64,000 nt of DNA from Hevea brasiliensis (Eukaryota > Streptophyta > Magnoliopsida > Malpighiales > Euphorbiaceae), in NCBI RefSeq assembly GCF_030052815.1, contig NC_079499.1:86963183-87027182 (forward strand), in the 5' to 3' direction. Below are positions 1 through 12,656 of the stretch, one piece after another. The position numbers and the translations under genes are program-made. The notes under the pieces were generated by a model. That model had not been told where the DNA came from, did not search any database, and saw only the letters and a program-made list of their open reading frames with translations. Positions within the stretch are counted from its first letter, which is position 1; each line of letters opens with the position of its first letter.

Positions 1-829
1 TATTTTCACAAGAGAGAAGAAAAAAGGAAAATGTTAAGTTGTCTCTAAAACCGAATCGAATAAGCTAAAAAATTCAAAATTAAAAAATGAACCAAACCGG
101 GCAAAATTTTTACAAAAATCGAACTGAATTTTTGAATTAAATTGATTCAGTCAACTATTTCGTATAAACCGAATAATGCTCACCCTTATCAAATTGATTA
201 ATTAATTATGATGTAATTAATTATAGTTACTTAATTTATGATCTAATTGACTATGATCTACTTGATCAATTGATAAAGTACTCGACAGTACTTAATTATG
301 ATGTAATTGATCATGATTACTTAATTTATGATCTAATTAATAATGATCTAATTAATTAATTGATAAAATACTCGATAGTACTTGATTATGATATAATTAA
401 CCATAGTTAATTGATTTATGAACTAATTGATCATAGTTACTTAATTTAAGATTTAATTGATTAATAATTATTTAATTAATTGATCTAATTGATTACGATG
501 TAATTGATCATAATTACTTAATTTATGATCTAATTGACTAATAATCACTTGATTAATTGATCAAATTGTTAATAGTTACTTGATTAATTAATTTAATTAA
601 TTGATCTAATTTATCATAGTTATTTGATTTATAATCTAATTGATTAGGCAGTCCAATTTTCACAAGAGGGAGAAAAAAGAAAAAAAAATATTATTATCTT
701 CAAAACCGAATCGAATAAATCAAAAAATTCAAAAATAAAAACTAAACCAAACTAAATTTCTACAAAAGCCGAATAGGATTTTTGAATTAATTCGGCTCGG
801 TCAATCAGTTATTTTAATCCAAACCAAAT
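1..829. repeat. AT-rich tandem array, left part
   Basis: One partial unit (1-652) and the start of a second (653-829). Each unit opens with a C/A-rich stretch (motif AATTTTCACAAGAG, then AAACCGAATCGAATAAA), passes through AATAATGCTCACCC, and ends in several hundred bases of degenerate ATTGATTAATTGATCTAATTG sub-repeats. There is no coding potential. The second unit resumes at 5556 after the solo LTR at 830-5550. The source of the array (satellite or internal repeat of an old element) is not clear. Confidence 0.75.
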
Positions 830-3800
830 TGTAACACACTCCCTGTAGTAATTCCGTACATTCTACTGTTTCGGTGACCGGTGTCAGTTCGGACAGTTAG
901 AACGTCTGAAAAAATATTTAGACTAAAGTGATGAGCCATAAATAACTCAAATATTAATAAGAAAAATTTAGGAAAAATTTTAGAAATAAAATACCAAGTT
1001 AAATGAGCCAGTGCTCTAGCGATAGGTAACCTAGTGGAAAGTTATAGTTTTCGCAGCTAGAAGCCCTAAACGCAGGAGAAAATTCATGAAATAATTTTTT
1101 AGACTCTAGAGAAGAGTCATTGAGGTTTTCTATGGCATTATAATGCCAAGAAAAGGTTCAAAATTTTTTTTCGATCGGTACAAACAATTTTAGTCTGTTA
1201 AGCCAAATGGAGGGCATTTTGGTCATTTCGTCTTCAGAGATAATTTTTGGCCGACTTGTCCAGTTAAGCAAATAATTATTATGACATAAAATATGAATAA
1301 ATATTGCTAAAAATTAAATTGAAAATGAGTAGAGAAGAAAAAGAAAGAAAATGAAGGAAATTTGGAATTATGACATCACATGATGTCATTATAATGCCCC
1401 CACCCAATCACCACTTGACAAATAAATTAAAGGGATAAAAATGACATAAAAATGGGACAAAAATAAAGCAAGTTCCAGCATCTTTCTTCCTCATTTCAGC
1501 CAAACCTCATCTCTCTCTACCACCACCATTTTTGTTCTTCCTTCTCTCTAAATTTTCTTTGCTAACACACTATAAAATTACTTGTTGGCTTCACAAAAAT
1601 TGATCTTCACCATTAGAGCAATACTTGGGCAGCAAAAAGAAGAAGGAAAAAGGAAGTTTTAGAGACTTGAAAGAGTGATCAATTGAGGTTAGTGCCTTAT
1701 TATTCTCTTTTACATCTTTATTTCTTATTAGAACAACAAATTAAGTAATGAAATGAAAAAAAATTGAAGCAAACTATACATATTAGGGTTTGAGTTAATT
1801 TTGTTACTTTGGTGATATGGCTTGAGATTGATCTTGTTGAGGCTGTTTGTTGATCATTTGAAGTGTTATGAGTGATAAATTGTAGTTGGGAGTAAGGAGG
1901 ATGGAATATTGGAAGTGATGTTTCATGTGTAGGAAATTCAGACCTATGAGTCTAGGGTATTGTTTGACCTATAACTGAAGTTGTGTGACTCCAATTGGTA
2001 TGAGGCCAATTGGAGGTGAAACTAGACTCAAAATACCCCATTTTTCATGAAGAAACCCTGCCCAAATTCTATCCATAAGTTGACCAATTTGCTGATCCAA
2101 TTCGGAAATCCAAACACTAAACCTAGAAAATTGACCAAATGAATTCATTTGGCCATAACTTCCTCTAGACAAGTCCAAATGACCTGATTTTTGTGTCATT
2201 GGAAAGATTAGATATAGGACTACAACTTTCATTGAGAACACCAAGCCCAGAAATGCCTTTAACCAAATGAAATTGCTAGCCCAAGTGAGGTCACCAAATT
2301 GACCAGAACCATTCTGCCTAGAATTTCCTAGACTAAAGCTCACCCGATCAGTTTTGGAAAAATGGCCATAAGTTGGCCTATAAAAATCTAAATGCAATGA
2401 AACCAATGGAAAAAGTTTTATAAGACATAGACCTATAATATTGGTCTTTTGGCCAAAACCCAGAACCTAAAGGAATTAGGTCAAATGCTTAAAAGAACTT
2501 GGTACATCCAAATTTGGAAATTCGCTCAATTTCATCTGACCCCGGATTAGTGTTTATAGCATATCTTTCACTAGACAACTCCATTTGAGATGAGCCATAC
2601 CTTTCCAGAAACATAAAACACAGGGCCCCAACTTTGTTTTAGAAACCTTCCTCAAATTATGAATGTATGAACCTTAAAAATCCACTTGCAGTCACTGACT
2701 TGAATCTGGACCTGGAAGACACAGGGTACTGGAGTCTAGGCCAATTAAATTAGTATAATTAATTGTACAAAACTTGAAAAATTGTAATTAAAATTTTTGA
2801 GTGACTATAAGACATAGGGAAACAAATTATATAAAGAACACTAAGCCTAAAAGTAACTACAACATGTCCAATTAAATTGGAAAAAGGTAATGCCAAGATC
2901 TGCCTAATTAAAGAGACAGAATTAGGAAATGAACCAGTTATGGTTATTTAGCCATAACTTGGGTTGTGTAGGTTCAATTGGTGCAAGGCCAATTGAACAT
3001 AAAACTAAACACATAATGACACAACTTTAGTGTAGAAACCCTGCCTAGAAAACCAAACTAAATTGACCTAAAAATTACCCTAATCCGGGTGACTTGCATT
3101 CTGCCTGGGCAAAATAACCAAATGAACAGTATTTATTTATTTGGTCATAACTCAGTATAGAAAGGTCCAATTGACATAAAATTTTACCAACAGAAATCTG
3201 AGACATATCCCTACAACTTTCATGAAGAACACAAATCCAAATTCTGATCATAACCTAGTCAAATTGCCAACCAAACTTAGGTCACCAAATCTGGCAGAAC
3301 CAAATTGCCCAGAAATTCTGGGTACAGATCAATCCGGCCAATTATGGTAAAATGACTATAACTTGAGCTACAAAACTCCAAATGGAGTGATTCAAAAAAA
3401 TAAATATAACTAGACACAATAAGAAACAACTTTCATGAAGACAATTTTGTCAATTTCTACTGTACAAATGACTAATGGAATAGTAAACTTAGTGCTTGAA
3501 ATATGAAAATTGTAAAGTAACCAACACTAAGATTTGAAATGGTATTGGCAACCAATACCAACAACTGTAGAATGCAAAATGTGGTATCTTGGTGAATTTA
3601 GGTTTAATAAATTTATTATGTATTAAATAGTCAACAATTTGAGTGAATAGTAATGTGAATAGTAATACAAAGACACAAAGTATAAGAACTATATTGTTAA
3701 AGGGAAATTAAGGCCATAAATTTAAAATCCATGAAATGTTCATGGATTGCTTGAAACATGAAAAGTAAACCACCTAATTGATGTGAATAGCTAGTTAGGG

Positions 3801-5550
3801 CTTATATGCCCATCACAAATAGAATTCATAAAATGAATAAATGAGAAAGAAAAAAATGTTTTGAATACAATGGTACATGTGAACTATTGTTTTGAATTGT
3901 GATTAATATGAATGACATAATGAATAAATAAATGAATCATATTAATGTATGAATGAGACATTAGTTCTCATTATTGTAGAAAGGAAAAGTACTTTGAGTA
4001 CAATGGTATAAAAGGATAATTGATGTGAATTGTGATCATATAAATGATCAAATGAATGTATGAATTATAATTGAAATTTATTATGAAATAATGAAGTCAT
4101 AAAACACCATATATTGATATTTAATGATATTATGTGTCTTTATATTGCCTAGACATGTGTGTCAGATTGGATAGTTTGGCATGCCAATAGGGTATTATTT
4201 TAGCAGTACTGCGAAAGGCTTTATGCCTATATTCATGGCTTTATGCCCGTATTCATGGCTTTTATGCCCGTACTCATGGCTTTATGCCCGTACTCATGGC
4301 TTATGCCCGTACTCATGGCTTTTATGCCCGCACTCATGGCTTAATGCCCGATTATGTGTTATCATGGCTTTTTAGCCATACTGACTGCATATGTGGTTGA
4401 CGTTCTGCGTCCCATGGTATGACGGCCCAAGGCAATGCAGTGTCCAGTGCCAACGACCCGTTATCCAGTTTAGTTAGTCTGTCATAGGTTACTTGGGCAG
4501 TCTAATTTATTAAAATAAGTTACGAATATTAGCAATTAAAAATGCTAAAAAGCAAATAAATGAGTAAGAAGTTCTGAAATAAATTAGATTAGCTCCAAAA
4601 ATTTATTGCTTAGAATGGTCTAAAGTAAATGAAATTAGTTGCAAAAAAAATTTTGAATGTTACGAAATGATTGTAAACAACTTAGAAAGTATCAAGGAAG
4701 TGATAAAAAGACTAGTAGGAGAATTATAACTTAATAACATTACAAATGTGACATACATAAGAATATAAGTATAAGTTTAAATTTTAGAGTATTTGTATCT
4801 GGTACATTATTAATGCAAATTTCTGAACTGAGCACCTCCAAAGAAGAACATGGCAGAATAGAGGACAGCTAATATTAGAAACTAAATTAATTATAAATTT
4901 AAATTATTCGAATTATGGTTTATTTCTACCTTTATTTGTATATTATTTTCTTGTTATATTATTGTACCACTAAGCAGCAATGCTTAGTGCGATAGATTTG
5001 TTTCTTCGCGCTGGTACTTTGACTAAGATTTTTGGAGTCTAGATTTGCAAAAGTGTTAGAAGTGTTCAAGTTGTCACTTCCTCAGCAATGCATGTAGATA
5101 GGGCTCACAAAAGTTATTTTATATATTTATAATTAGTTATCATGTTGAAATATAAATTATGAAATTATAATTAATTTGTGTATTATGTAAATTGTAAATT
5201 ATGTAATTAATGGAAATTTAAAATTTTTGATATATGAAATGAGCATGAATGAATATGCATGGTAACGAAAAAGAATCGAAATGTATGAACACTATCAGAA
5301 ATGATGAGAATTATTGATGAGATTTTTATTTTAAAATATTATTGAAAATTTCAAGCAGAAAAATAGTGAAATACGTCAAACGTTAATAAAATAGTGGAAA
5401 CTCCGTAAGTTTCTTCATCAAAAATAATTGATATTAAAAGATAATAACTTGAAAATGATTAAGGAATAAAGTAAGATAAGATAGGGTGCTCCGGCACTGA
5501 ATGTAGCACACTTTGCTCGGCTACACTGTAGTCGGGTGAGGGGTGTTAAA
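830..5550 (+). mobile_element. Solo LTR F, chromovirus-like (Tekay/Del type) family
   Basis: Starts TGTAACACAC and ends GGGTGTTAAA, the family termini (TGTAACACCC...GGGTGTTACA) with small changes. It is flanked by a perfect 5-bp duplication, CAAAT, at 825-829 and 5551-5555. Its interior aligns along its length with the reverse complement of the LTRs of E and H: the CCGGTGACCGGTGTC start block, the 20-bp minisatellite near 4219-4370, and the block ending near TACAGTGTAGCCGAG (here seen as its complement near 5521). No internal region or second LTR is present, so it is a solo LTR left by LTR-LTR recombination. At 4.72 kb it is longer than its relatives (3.4-4.4 kb). Confidence 0.9.
4219..4370 (+). 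repeat. LTR minisatellite, about 20-bp unit
   Basis: Six clear copies and one degenerate copy of TTTATGCCCGTACTCATGGC, unit 19-21 bp. The same minisatellite, with fewer copies, lies at the same place in the LTRs of E (9895-9975, 13702-13778) and H (27525-27600, 33071-33145), so it is a family feature with variable copy number. The short ORF across it is only a repeat translation. Confidence 0.9.
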
Positions 5551-6589
5551 CAAATAATGCTCACCCCTATATAATTGATTAATTCATCATGATATAATTA
5601 ATCATAGTTAATTGATTTATGATCTAATTGATTATGATCTATTTGAATAATTGATAAAATATCTACTAGTACTTTAATTATGATATAACCAATTGTAATT
5701 ACTTGATTTAAGCTCTAATTGATAAAATACCCGATAGTACTTGATTATAATCTGATTGATCAATTTTACTTGATTTAAGATCTAATTGATTAATAGTTAC
5801 TTGATTAACTAATCTAATTGATTATAATATAATTGATTATAGTTATTTGATTTATGATCTAATTGATCAATAGTTATTTGATTAATTGATCTAATTGATT
5901 ATGTTATAATTTGTCATAATTACTTGATTTATATTCTAATTGATTAGGCGATCCAATTTTCACAAGAAGGAGGAGAAAAGGAAAAAAAAATTATTTTATC
6001 TTCAAAATCAAACCAAATAAACAAAAAATTTCAAAAATGAAAATTGAATTTAATTGAACTTTTACAAAAATTGAACTGAATTTCCAAATAAATTTGATTT
6101 GATTAGTCGGTTATTTCGGTCTGAATTGTATAATGCTCACCCATATTTAATTGATTAATTGATTATAATTTAATTAATCATAATTACTTGATTATGATCT
6201 AATTGATTATTATCTGCTTGATTAATTGATAAAATGCATAATAGTACTTGATTATGATCTAATTATTAATAGTTATTTAACTAATCGATCTAATTAATTA
6301 TGACGTAATTAATCATAGTTACTTAATTTATGATTTAATTGATTGAGATCTACTTGATTAATTGATAAAATACCCAATAGCACTTAATTTTGATGTAATT
6401 GATCATAATTACTTGATTTATGATACAATTGATTATTATTTACTTGATTAATTACTAAGATATATGATAGTACATGATTATGATATGATGAATCATAATT
6501 ACTTGATTATGATGTAACTGATCATTGTTACATAATTAATTGATCAAACTGGCTTAGTAACTTAATTATTTGATTTAATTGATTATAAT
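5551..6589. repeat. AT-rich tandem array, right part
   Basis: Continues the unit broken at 829 (5556-5952) and holds a third unit (5953-6589) that again opens with CCAATTTTCACAAGA. Units of 574 bp (joined) and 637 bp. Mostly ATTGATTAATTGATC-like sub-repeats. The array ends where element G begins. Confidence 0.75.
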
Positions 6590-8856
6590 TATAACACCCC
6601 CTACCCGATTTACAGTGAAATCGAGCTAAGGAATGCCACATTCTGTGCTGTAAGCACCTAAACTTGTATTGGAATAATTTTCTTACTCAATGTTTATTAT
6701 TATTTATTTTTTTATTTAAATTTTTTTTATCATAAATTTCAAAGGAAAAAACTGCAAGAGTTTCCCCTAAACTTTAAACATCCACCTGTTAATAATCATA
6801 TTTTCAATTGCAATAATATTGATAGTTACATTTGTAATCATACTTGTAATCAAATTCATTTGTTCTTGTAATCATACTTGTAATCAAATTCATACTTGTA
6901 ATCTAACTCTCATCATACTTGTAATCAAATTCATTTATTCATCATATGTGAATATTTACATAGCATATATTCAGACATAAATTTGTAAATGTAATACAGT
7001 ATGTTTATACTTAATTTAAAGTCATCTAAAATAAAATTTACATCAAGTGTTTTGGTACATGACAATTGGAACACAAAAATGAGTGATCAAAATGCATCTA
7101 GTGTTGGTAGTGCATCTACCACAAAGTCCAAGTATGAGGTGACTTCGGACTTTCCTGCAGATCCACTCTCTCTTCTCCTGTCTCTGTTTACTTACTCCTT
7201 AACTTATGTACCTGCATGAGGAAAAACCTATGCATTTGGTGCACTAATAATGTAAAAAGAATAAAAGCAAAACTTATATATATACTATAAGAGATTTTAT
7301 AAATAATGTTCAAGGGTTAACATCATTCTTATTATATTTGTTATGTTTTCTTAATTAAATCACATTTTAAGATTTGTTATGTGCCTACAGTAACCTATAA
7401 CAGAACTATATGGACTGGATATGGAACTCCCGATACTGAACACTTGGTGTCTCTGACTGGTTTAACAATGGGCACTCGGTGCCTCTATATAACTGTCAAC
7501 ATAGCCTCCCAATACTGAATACTCGGTGTCTCTGACCAGTTTAACAATGGGCACTCGGTGCCTCTATATAGTCATTCATCAATCCAATAACATAATTAAT
7601 GCAGTACTACTAATGATGTCCCCTATTGGCATGTCAATCTATCAAAACCTGTAATTCACTGTTTAGGTTTACCCAGGCTTAGTAAGGTAATTATCTTTTT
7701 TTATTTTCTTATGATGTAATCAACAATACTTGAATGCACATAAACTTTTGCTATTATCATATTTTAATATTGCATACATTTAAATTTAATACATTTATAC
7801 AAAATTCACACATATGATGTCCATTATAAAATTTTAACAAAAATTAAACTTTATGCATTACTTTGCTCAAGCATTTTGGCCTAGTAATTGCAGGATTTAA
7901 ATTCAACTTTCTCCACGAGATTTTTAAGTCTGTCTTAACTTTAATATAGTTTTTGAATCACTTAATTTGGATTTAGAGATCAAAAGTTATGATCAATTAA
8001 TCAACAGTTATCCTTAGGCAAAATTTCAACTTTACCAGTTATAAGGCAAGTTTTGGACAAATTTTGGAGTCCGGATTTGAATAGGTTACAATTAGATTTT
8101 GCCAAATTTTCTTCATGAAAGTTGATCCCTTGGATCTTAACTTTTCAAAAAAAAATAAGAATCACCTCATTTGGAGTTTCCTAGGGTAAGTTATACCCAT
8201 TTTACACCGGACAGTCGATAATGTACTCCTACCAGGTTTCAGATTCTGTGCTCTATCTTCTAGCCAATTTTAAGGTTACTTACATAAAATTTTTGAGCAG
8301 CATTCCTTTATGAAAGTTTTAGCCTTATGTCATTTTTCGTAAATTTCATATCATTTGGAATTATAAAATGCAAATTATAGGATTATGAATTATTATTGTC
8401 CTAAATTTTTAGTCAATTTTAGGTGAACAGGGTAGCAAAGTTAAAATTCTTCAAAAAAATTCTAGTAACAAGGATTTCACTGCATCTATTCTAGAATTAA
8501 ACTTTCATATATTCATTTCAATCTTCAATTTGAATGATTTCAAAATCAGGACTACAACTCAAGTTATGAATGAAAAAATACAAACTATTCTAGACTCCAG
8601 TCACAGTCAGAGTAGTGACAAGAAATGTAAGAATTTCACCATATAGCCAACAAAATCAATTTTCGATCATAACTACAAAGTTTTAGGGTATTCATTTAGC
8701 TTTCTAATGGTTCAAGAATCACCCTATTTCATGTTATGGAGCACAAGTTATGAATTTTCAAATTTGGGTGTCTACTTCTAGAAATCATTAGGGATGTTTT
8801 CCAGATTTGAGCAATAAAAAGTTTTACCCTCAAACACCATCATAGCAAGGGAATTA
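6590..8856 (-). mobile_element. Element G, 3' LTR, first part
   Basis: Opens with TATAACACCCCCTACCCG, a decayed form of the TGTAACACCCCTCACCCG end of this LTR family. It shares in order the stretch around GCAGTACTACTAATG (7601-7615) and the region matching CCCTATTGGCATGCCAA of E and H, but is far more diverged. E interrupts it at 8857 and it resumes at 16100. Joined length is about 3.36 kb. It is the oldest member of the family here. The far end of G lies outside the window, so its duplication cannot be checked; AATAT/ATAAT-like sequence precedes 6590. Confidence 0.75.
7427..7571. repeat. 79-bp tandem duplication inside the LTR of G
   Basis: Two adjacent copies starting CTCCC at 7427 and 7506 and ending near GGGCACTCGGTGCCTCTAT. 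Period 79 bp. It sits where the other LTRs of the family have the 20-bp minisatellite region. Confidence 0.75.
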
Positions 8857-10793
8857 TGTGACACCCCTTATCCGACTACAGTGTAGCCGAGCAAGTTATG
8901 CCACTCAGTGTGCCGGAGCACTCTATTTTATCTTAATTCATTTTTATCATAGTTTTGAAAATAACTTGTGAAATATAATTCATTTACTGAAATTGAAATT
9001 TATTTGAGGTTTCGAAAATTTTATAGAAAATCCGGCGGAGTACCGGCTAAAAATGGAGAAAACAGTTCTTCGAAACCTGTGAAAAACACTTCCTAAATTC
9101 TTATTCATTCATCTCAACTCCATTTATCAAAATCTCAATATTTTTCAGTTCACATTCATTTCTCAATCATTCATCTCATTTGTTAATCATGTACAAGTCA
9201 TAAATAGACATTCACTCTTCCATTCACAAATACAATTTTCATTATTTACATGACCATCAAAATATGTTACATACGTTCAATTACATATGAGAAAATAAAC
9301 ATTAGTTACAAAATACCAAAATGAAACCTAGTGTCCTACCAATGCACTGTAGCCTGTGAAGTGACACGGACGCTATGCAGAACTGTGAATGGCCTTGCCC
9401 AATCTGTGGTCTACCGGGCCCTCTGTCCAAATCTTCGCACTACGCTGGCGTAAAGCGACGCGCTAAGCATAAAGCTTAGTGGTGCCAATAATACAAGAAA
9501 ATATAATATGCAAATAAAAATAATAATTTCCTTGCTATTGTGTTCATAAGAAATGAGTAATTACTAACTTATTGTTTAGTCGAGGGCTAATCATGTTTTA
9601 TGATATTAACTTCTTCATGCATTTCATTAATTATTTTTTTTTTTCATGATCTTGAGCTTCCTTGTATTTTTGTAATCATTCCTGATACTTAATTTTCGTA
9701 TTTTCTTTAATAATCAGTTCACAGTTATACTTTTCCATTCATTTGGTTTCCCAATTAACCTATCTTTGGATGATCGATCGATAACGGGTCGTTGGCACTG
9801 GACACCGCGGTGCCTCGGGCCGTCATACCATGGGATGCAGAACGTCAACTATGTATGCAGTCAGTATGGCTAAAAAGCCATGATATCACATAATCGGGCA
9901 TAAAAGCCATGAATACGAGCATAAAAGCCATGAATACGGGCATAAAGCCATGAATACAGGCATAAAGCCTTTCGCAGTACTGCTAAAACAATACCCTATT
10001 GGTATGCCAAACTATCCAAACCAATCACATTAGGCCTACTAGGGCATTTTGCATTTTTAAGTTTCACATTTTTGAATTTCAAGTTTTGGTGTCATTATTC
10101 ACTTCATTAGTCAAACAAAAAGTTGACTTTTGCATAGAAAGTAGGTACATTGGCTTTGGCACTTCAAACATACCACATTTTTCATTTAAAACTTGTTGGA
10201 AGTGATCACCATTACCATTTCTAGGCTTAAACCAAGGGAAACAAAATTTTCAGTTTTTGAAGCTTAATTTTACTATTCCATTAAGCACTGTTACAGTGGG
10301 AATTTGAGGAAATGGTAAACATGAAAGTTGTTTCTTATTTTGTCTAGTTAAATTTCATTTTTTGAATCACTCCATTTGGAGTTTTTTAGCTCAAGTTATG
10401 GCAAAATAAGTTTACTGTTCAAGTGTACTGTTCATGCTGCAATTTTAGGTTTTGGCAGATTTTGGTCCAACTTTGGTCAGTAGTTTGATCAAGTTAAGTT
10501 CATAATTTGGTCTAACTTTCTTCATATGAAATGTTCTACCATGCCTTAGGTTTTCATCGGTTCAAGAATCTCCTAAATCCGAGTTTTCTAGAGAGAGTTA
10601 TAGTCCTCCAAACATTACTGCTCAAATGAAAATCTGTAGAGTTGCAGGTTTGATAACTCAACTTCGTCCAATAATTTGAATGGGTTAGTGGCATAATTTG
10701 GGGTGATGTTCTTCATGAAAGTTGTTTCTCTATATCCTATCTTGTTGCTGTAAAATTTTCAGGTCAATTGACCATATCTACAGTGAGTTATGG

Positions 10794-10820
10794 CCAAATG
10801 AACAGTTACTGTTCATTTGG
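10794..10820. repeat. 27-nt palindrome in LTR of E
   Basis: Perfect inverted repeat: arm CCAAATGAACAGT, one base, then the complementary arm ACTGTTCATTTGG. Pairing extends three more positions if one G-T pair is allowed. Also at 14601-14627, and with one change at 29116-29142 and 34662-34688 in H. Role unknown. Confidence 0.85.
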
Positions 10821-11224
10821 TCATTTCTGCAGGTGCTGGTTGCAGGGTATCCGGAATGGGGCCAACTTTTGGTCCTCTTGCTTTGGTCTTTTGGGCATGG
10901 TTTCTTTAGAAAAAATGTGCCATTATAAGCCTAGTTTCATGTCCAATTGGCCAATCACCAATTGAACCCACACAACCAAAGATATGGCATTCCAAGTGGG
11001 CTGGAATCACAGCCTCCCTACTGGTTACCCTAGGCAGCCTACCAATTCAGTTTGCATCCCTCTAATGCACTTCAAATTATGGTCAACTTACATCAAATGG
11101 TCACTAATTGACCCTTATAATGTTCTTTCACAATTTCATAAGCTAAATCCAAGTTTCACACCTCAAAACCCTAATTTCCATTATAAATTTTCACAACATA
11201 CCTTAATTAATCACTTTCATTCCT

Positions 11225-11227
<3 letters not shown>

Positions 11228-11265
<38 letters not shown>
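11228..11265. repeat. (AT)19 microsatellite
   Basis: Nineteen AT units. The matching tract in the other LTR of E (15034-15051) has nine, though the flanks are almost the same. Confidence 0.95.
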
Positions 11266-11268
<3 letters not shown>

Positions 11269-12306
11269 AAACATACTCTCTAGTTCACTTTAAGTCCATC
11301 AAGACACTCAATCATGTTCCTTCTTTAGGGCTGCCGAAAATCATGGTGGACATACACATAACTTTTATTCATTTAAGTTACAAATTCATACTTGTTTCAA
11401 GTCTCTAGCATGGGATTAAAGAGTTTTAAGTATATATGTGCACTAACCTCTTGTAGGGCAGAATTTTCCCAAGTTAATCTTCACTTTCTTTCCCTTTCTA
11501 GGCTGCCAAACACTTCCCAAGAGGTAGAGACAAGTTTTTAGTGAAGGGACTTAGGGTTTTGGGGTGAGGAAAGCATGGAAATTGAAGCTTTAGAAAGTTT
11601 GTTAATGGAGGAGTGAGGGAGGAGGTGAAAAACGTTTTTGAAGGAGAAGAAGGGCTGCTGTTTGCTTTTTAATTCTTTGGTCTCTTTTGACTCTTTTTAT
11701 TAGTTAATTTGATGGTTACTTAATTGTGATTGGTGGACAATTTTAAATGACCTCATAATATGTCATAATTGGCATTTTATTGTATTTTCTTTTCTTTTCT
11801 CTTCTACTAACTTCAAATTAATTTTTCATCAATATTAATTCATATTTTATGTCATAATAATTATTTACTTAACTGGACAAGTCGGCCAAAAATCGTCTCT
11901 GAAGGCGAAATGACCAAAATGCCATCTGTTTGGCTTAACGGGTCAAAATTGTCTGTACCGATTAAAAAATTTTTCTAAATATTTTCTTGGCATTCTAATG
12001 CCATAGGAACCTCAATGACCCTTCTCTGGAGTCCCAAAAATTATTTTATAATTTTTCCCCCGGGTCTAGGGCTCCTAGTTGCGAGAATCGCAACTTCCTA
12101 CTAGGTTACCCATCGCTTGGGCACCGGCTCATTCAACTTGGTTGTATTTTATTTCTAAAATTTTTACTATATTTTTCTTATTAATATTTGAGTTAATTAT
12201 GGTTCCTCACTTTAGTTTAAATATTTTTCCAGAAGTTCTAGCTGTCCGAACCGACACCGGTCACCGGAACAAGAGATCAGACGAGTTGTCTTGGGAGGGT
12301 GTTATA

Positions 12307-12320
12307 ACTCTTCCCCTCTT
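12307..12320 (-). promoter_or_regulatory. Polypurine tract of element E
   Basis: Sense strand AAGAGGGGAAGAGT directly against the 3' LTR; primer for plus-strand DNA synthesis. Confidence 0.88.
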
Positions 12321-12644
12321 ATTTAAATTTCGTCCTCGAAATTTACCCAATGTAAATAGCCAAGGAGCTACTACCTCTTTATTTCTTCACCTTTCCGTGT
12401 TATCCTACTTCACTTTCTCCTTAGTCTCAATCCTATCCTCAAACAGTTATGTACTCATCCTTTTTCATCTTAAATACAGTCTCCTTCTCATCTCCATTCG
12501 CTATCTCATTGTCTCTTCACTCTCTTATTCCATACCTTAACCTAAAATAAATAGGAAATACAGATCTGCAATAGTGTCACCTCGACTCTTATGAATGCAA
12601 TGCATGATATGCAATCTATCTAGGTCCAGAAACGCCTAAACCGT

Positions 12645-12656
12645 GCTCTGATACCA
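12645..12656 (-). promoter_or_regulatory. Primer-binding site of element E
   Basis: Sense strand TGGTATCAGAGC, complementary to the 3' end of plant initiator tRNA-Met, five bases from the 5' LTR. Confidence 0.92.

Larger units (their letters stand above)
8857..12306 (-). mobile_element. 3' LTR of element E
   Basis: 3,450 bp, from TGTGACACCCCTTATCCG to GGGAGGGTGTTATA. Read on the minus strand it begins TATAACACCCTCCC. It differs from its partner near 9436-9460 and near 12270-12300, and in an (AT)n tract. Confidence 0.92.

Noticed and set aside
1969..2406. 145-codon minus ORF in solo LTR F
   Set aside because: Not kept in the other LTRs and no recognisable motif.
4219..4370. CRISPR-like regular repeats (also 53504-54860)
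   Set aside because: Units are directly adjacent without unique spacers and lie in plant retrotransposons.
4181..4375. 64-codon ORF with repeated CPYSWL
   Set aside because: It is a translation of the 20-bp minisatellite; the unit is not a multiple of three throughout and copy number varies between LTRs.
10722..11283. Several overlapping plus-strand ORFs in LTRs of E (also 14529-15078, 28874-29386, 34420-34832)
   Set aside because: Three frames are open at once over the same bases and one ends in a translated (AT)n tract; these are chance ORFs in LTR sequence.
12079..12540. 153-codon plus-strand ORF, with relatives at 15865-16173, 30371-30649 and 35974-36156
   Set aside because: They repeat because they lie at the same place in LTR copies, on the antisense strand. 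Lengths differ by indels, the shared part is low-complexity hydrophobic, and it matches no family I know.
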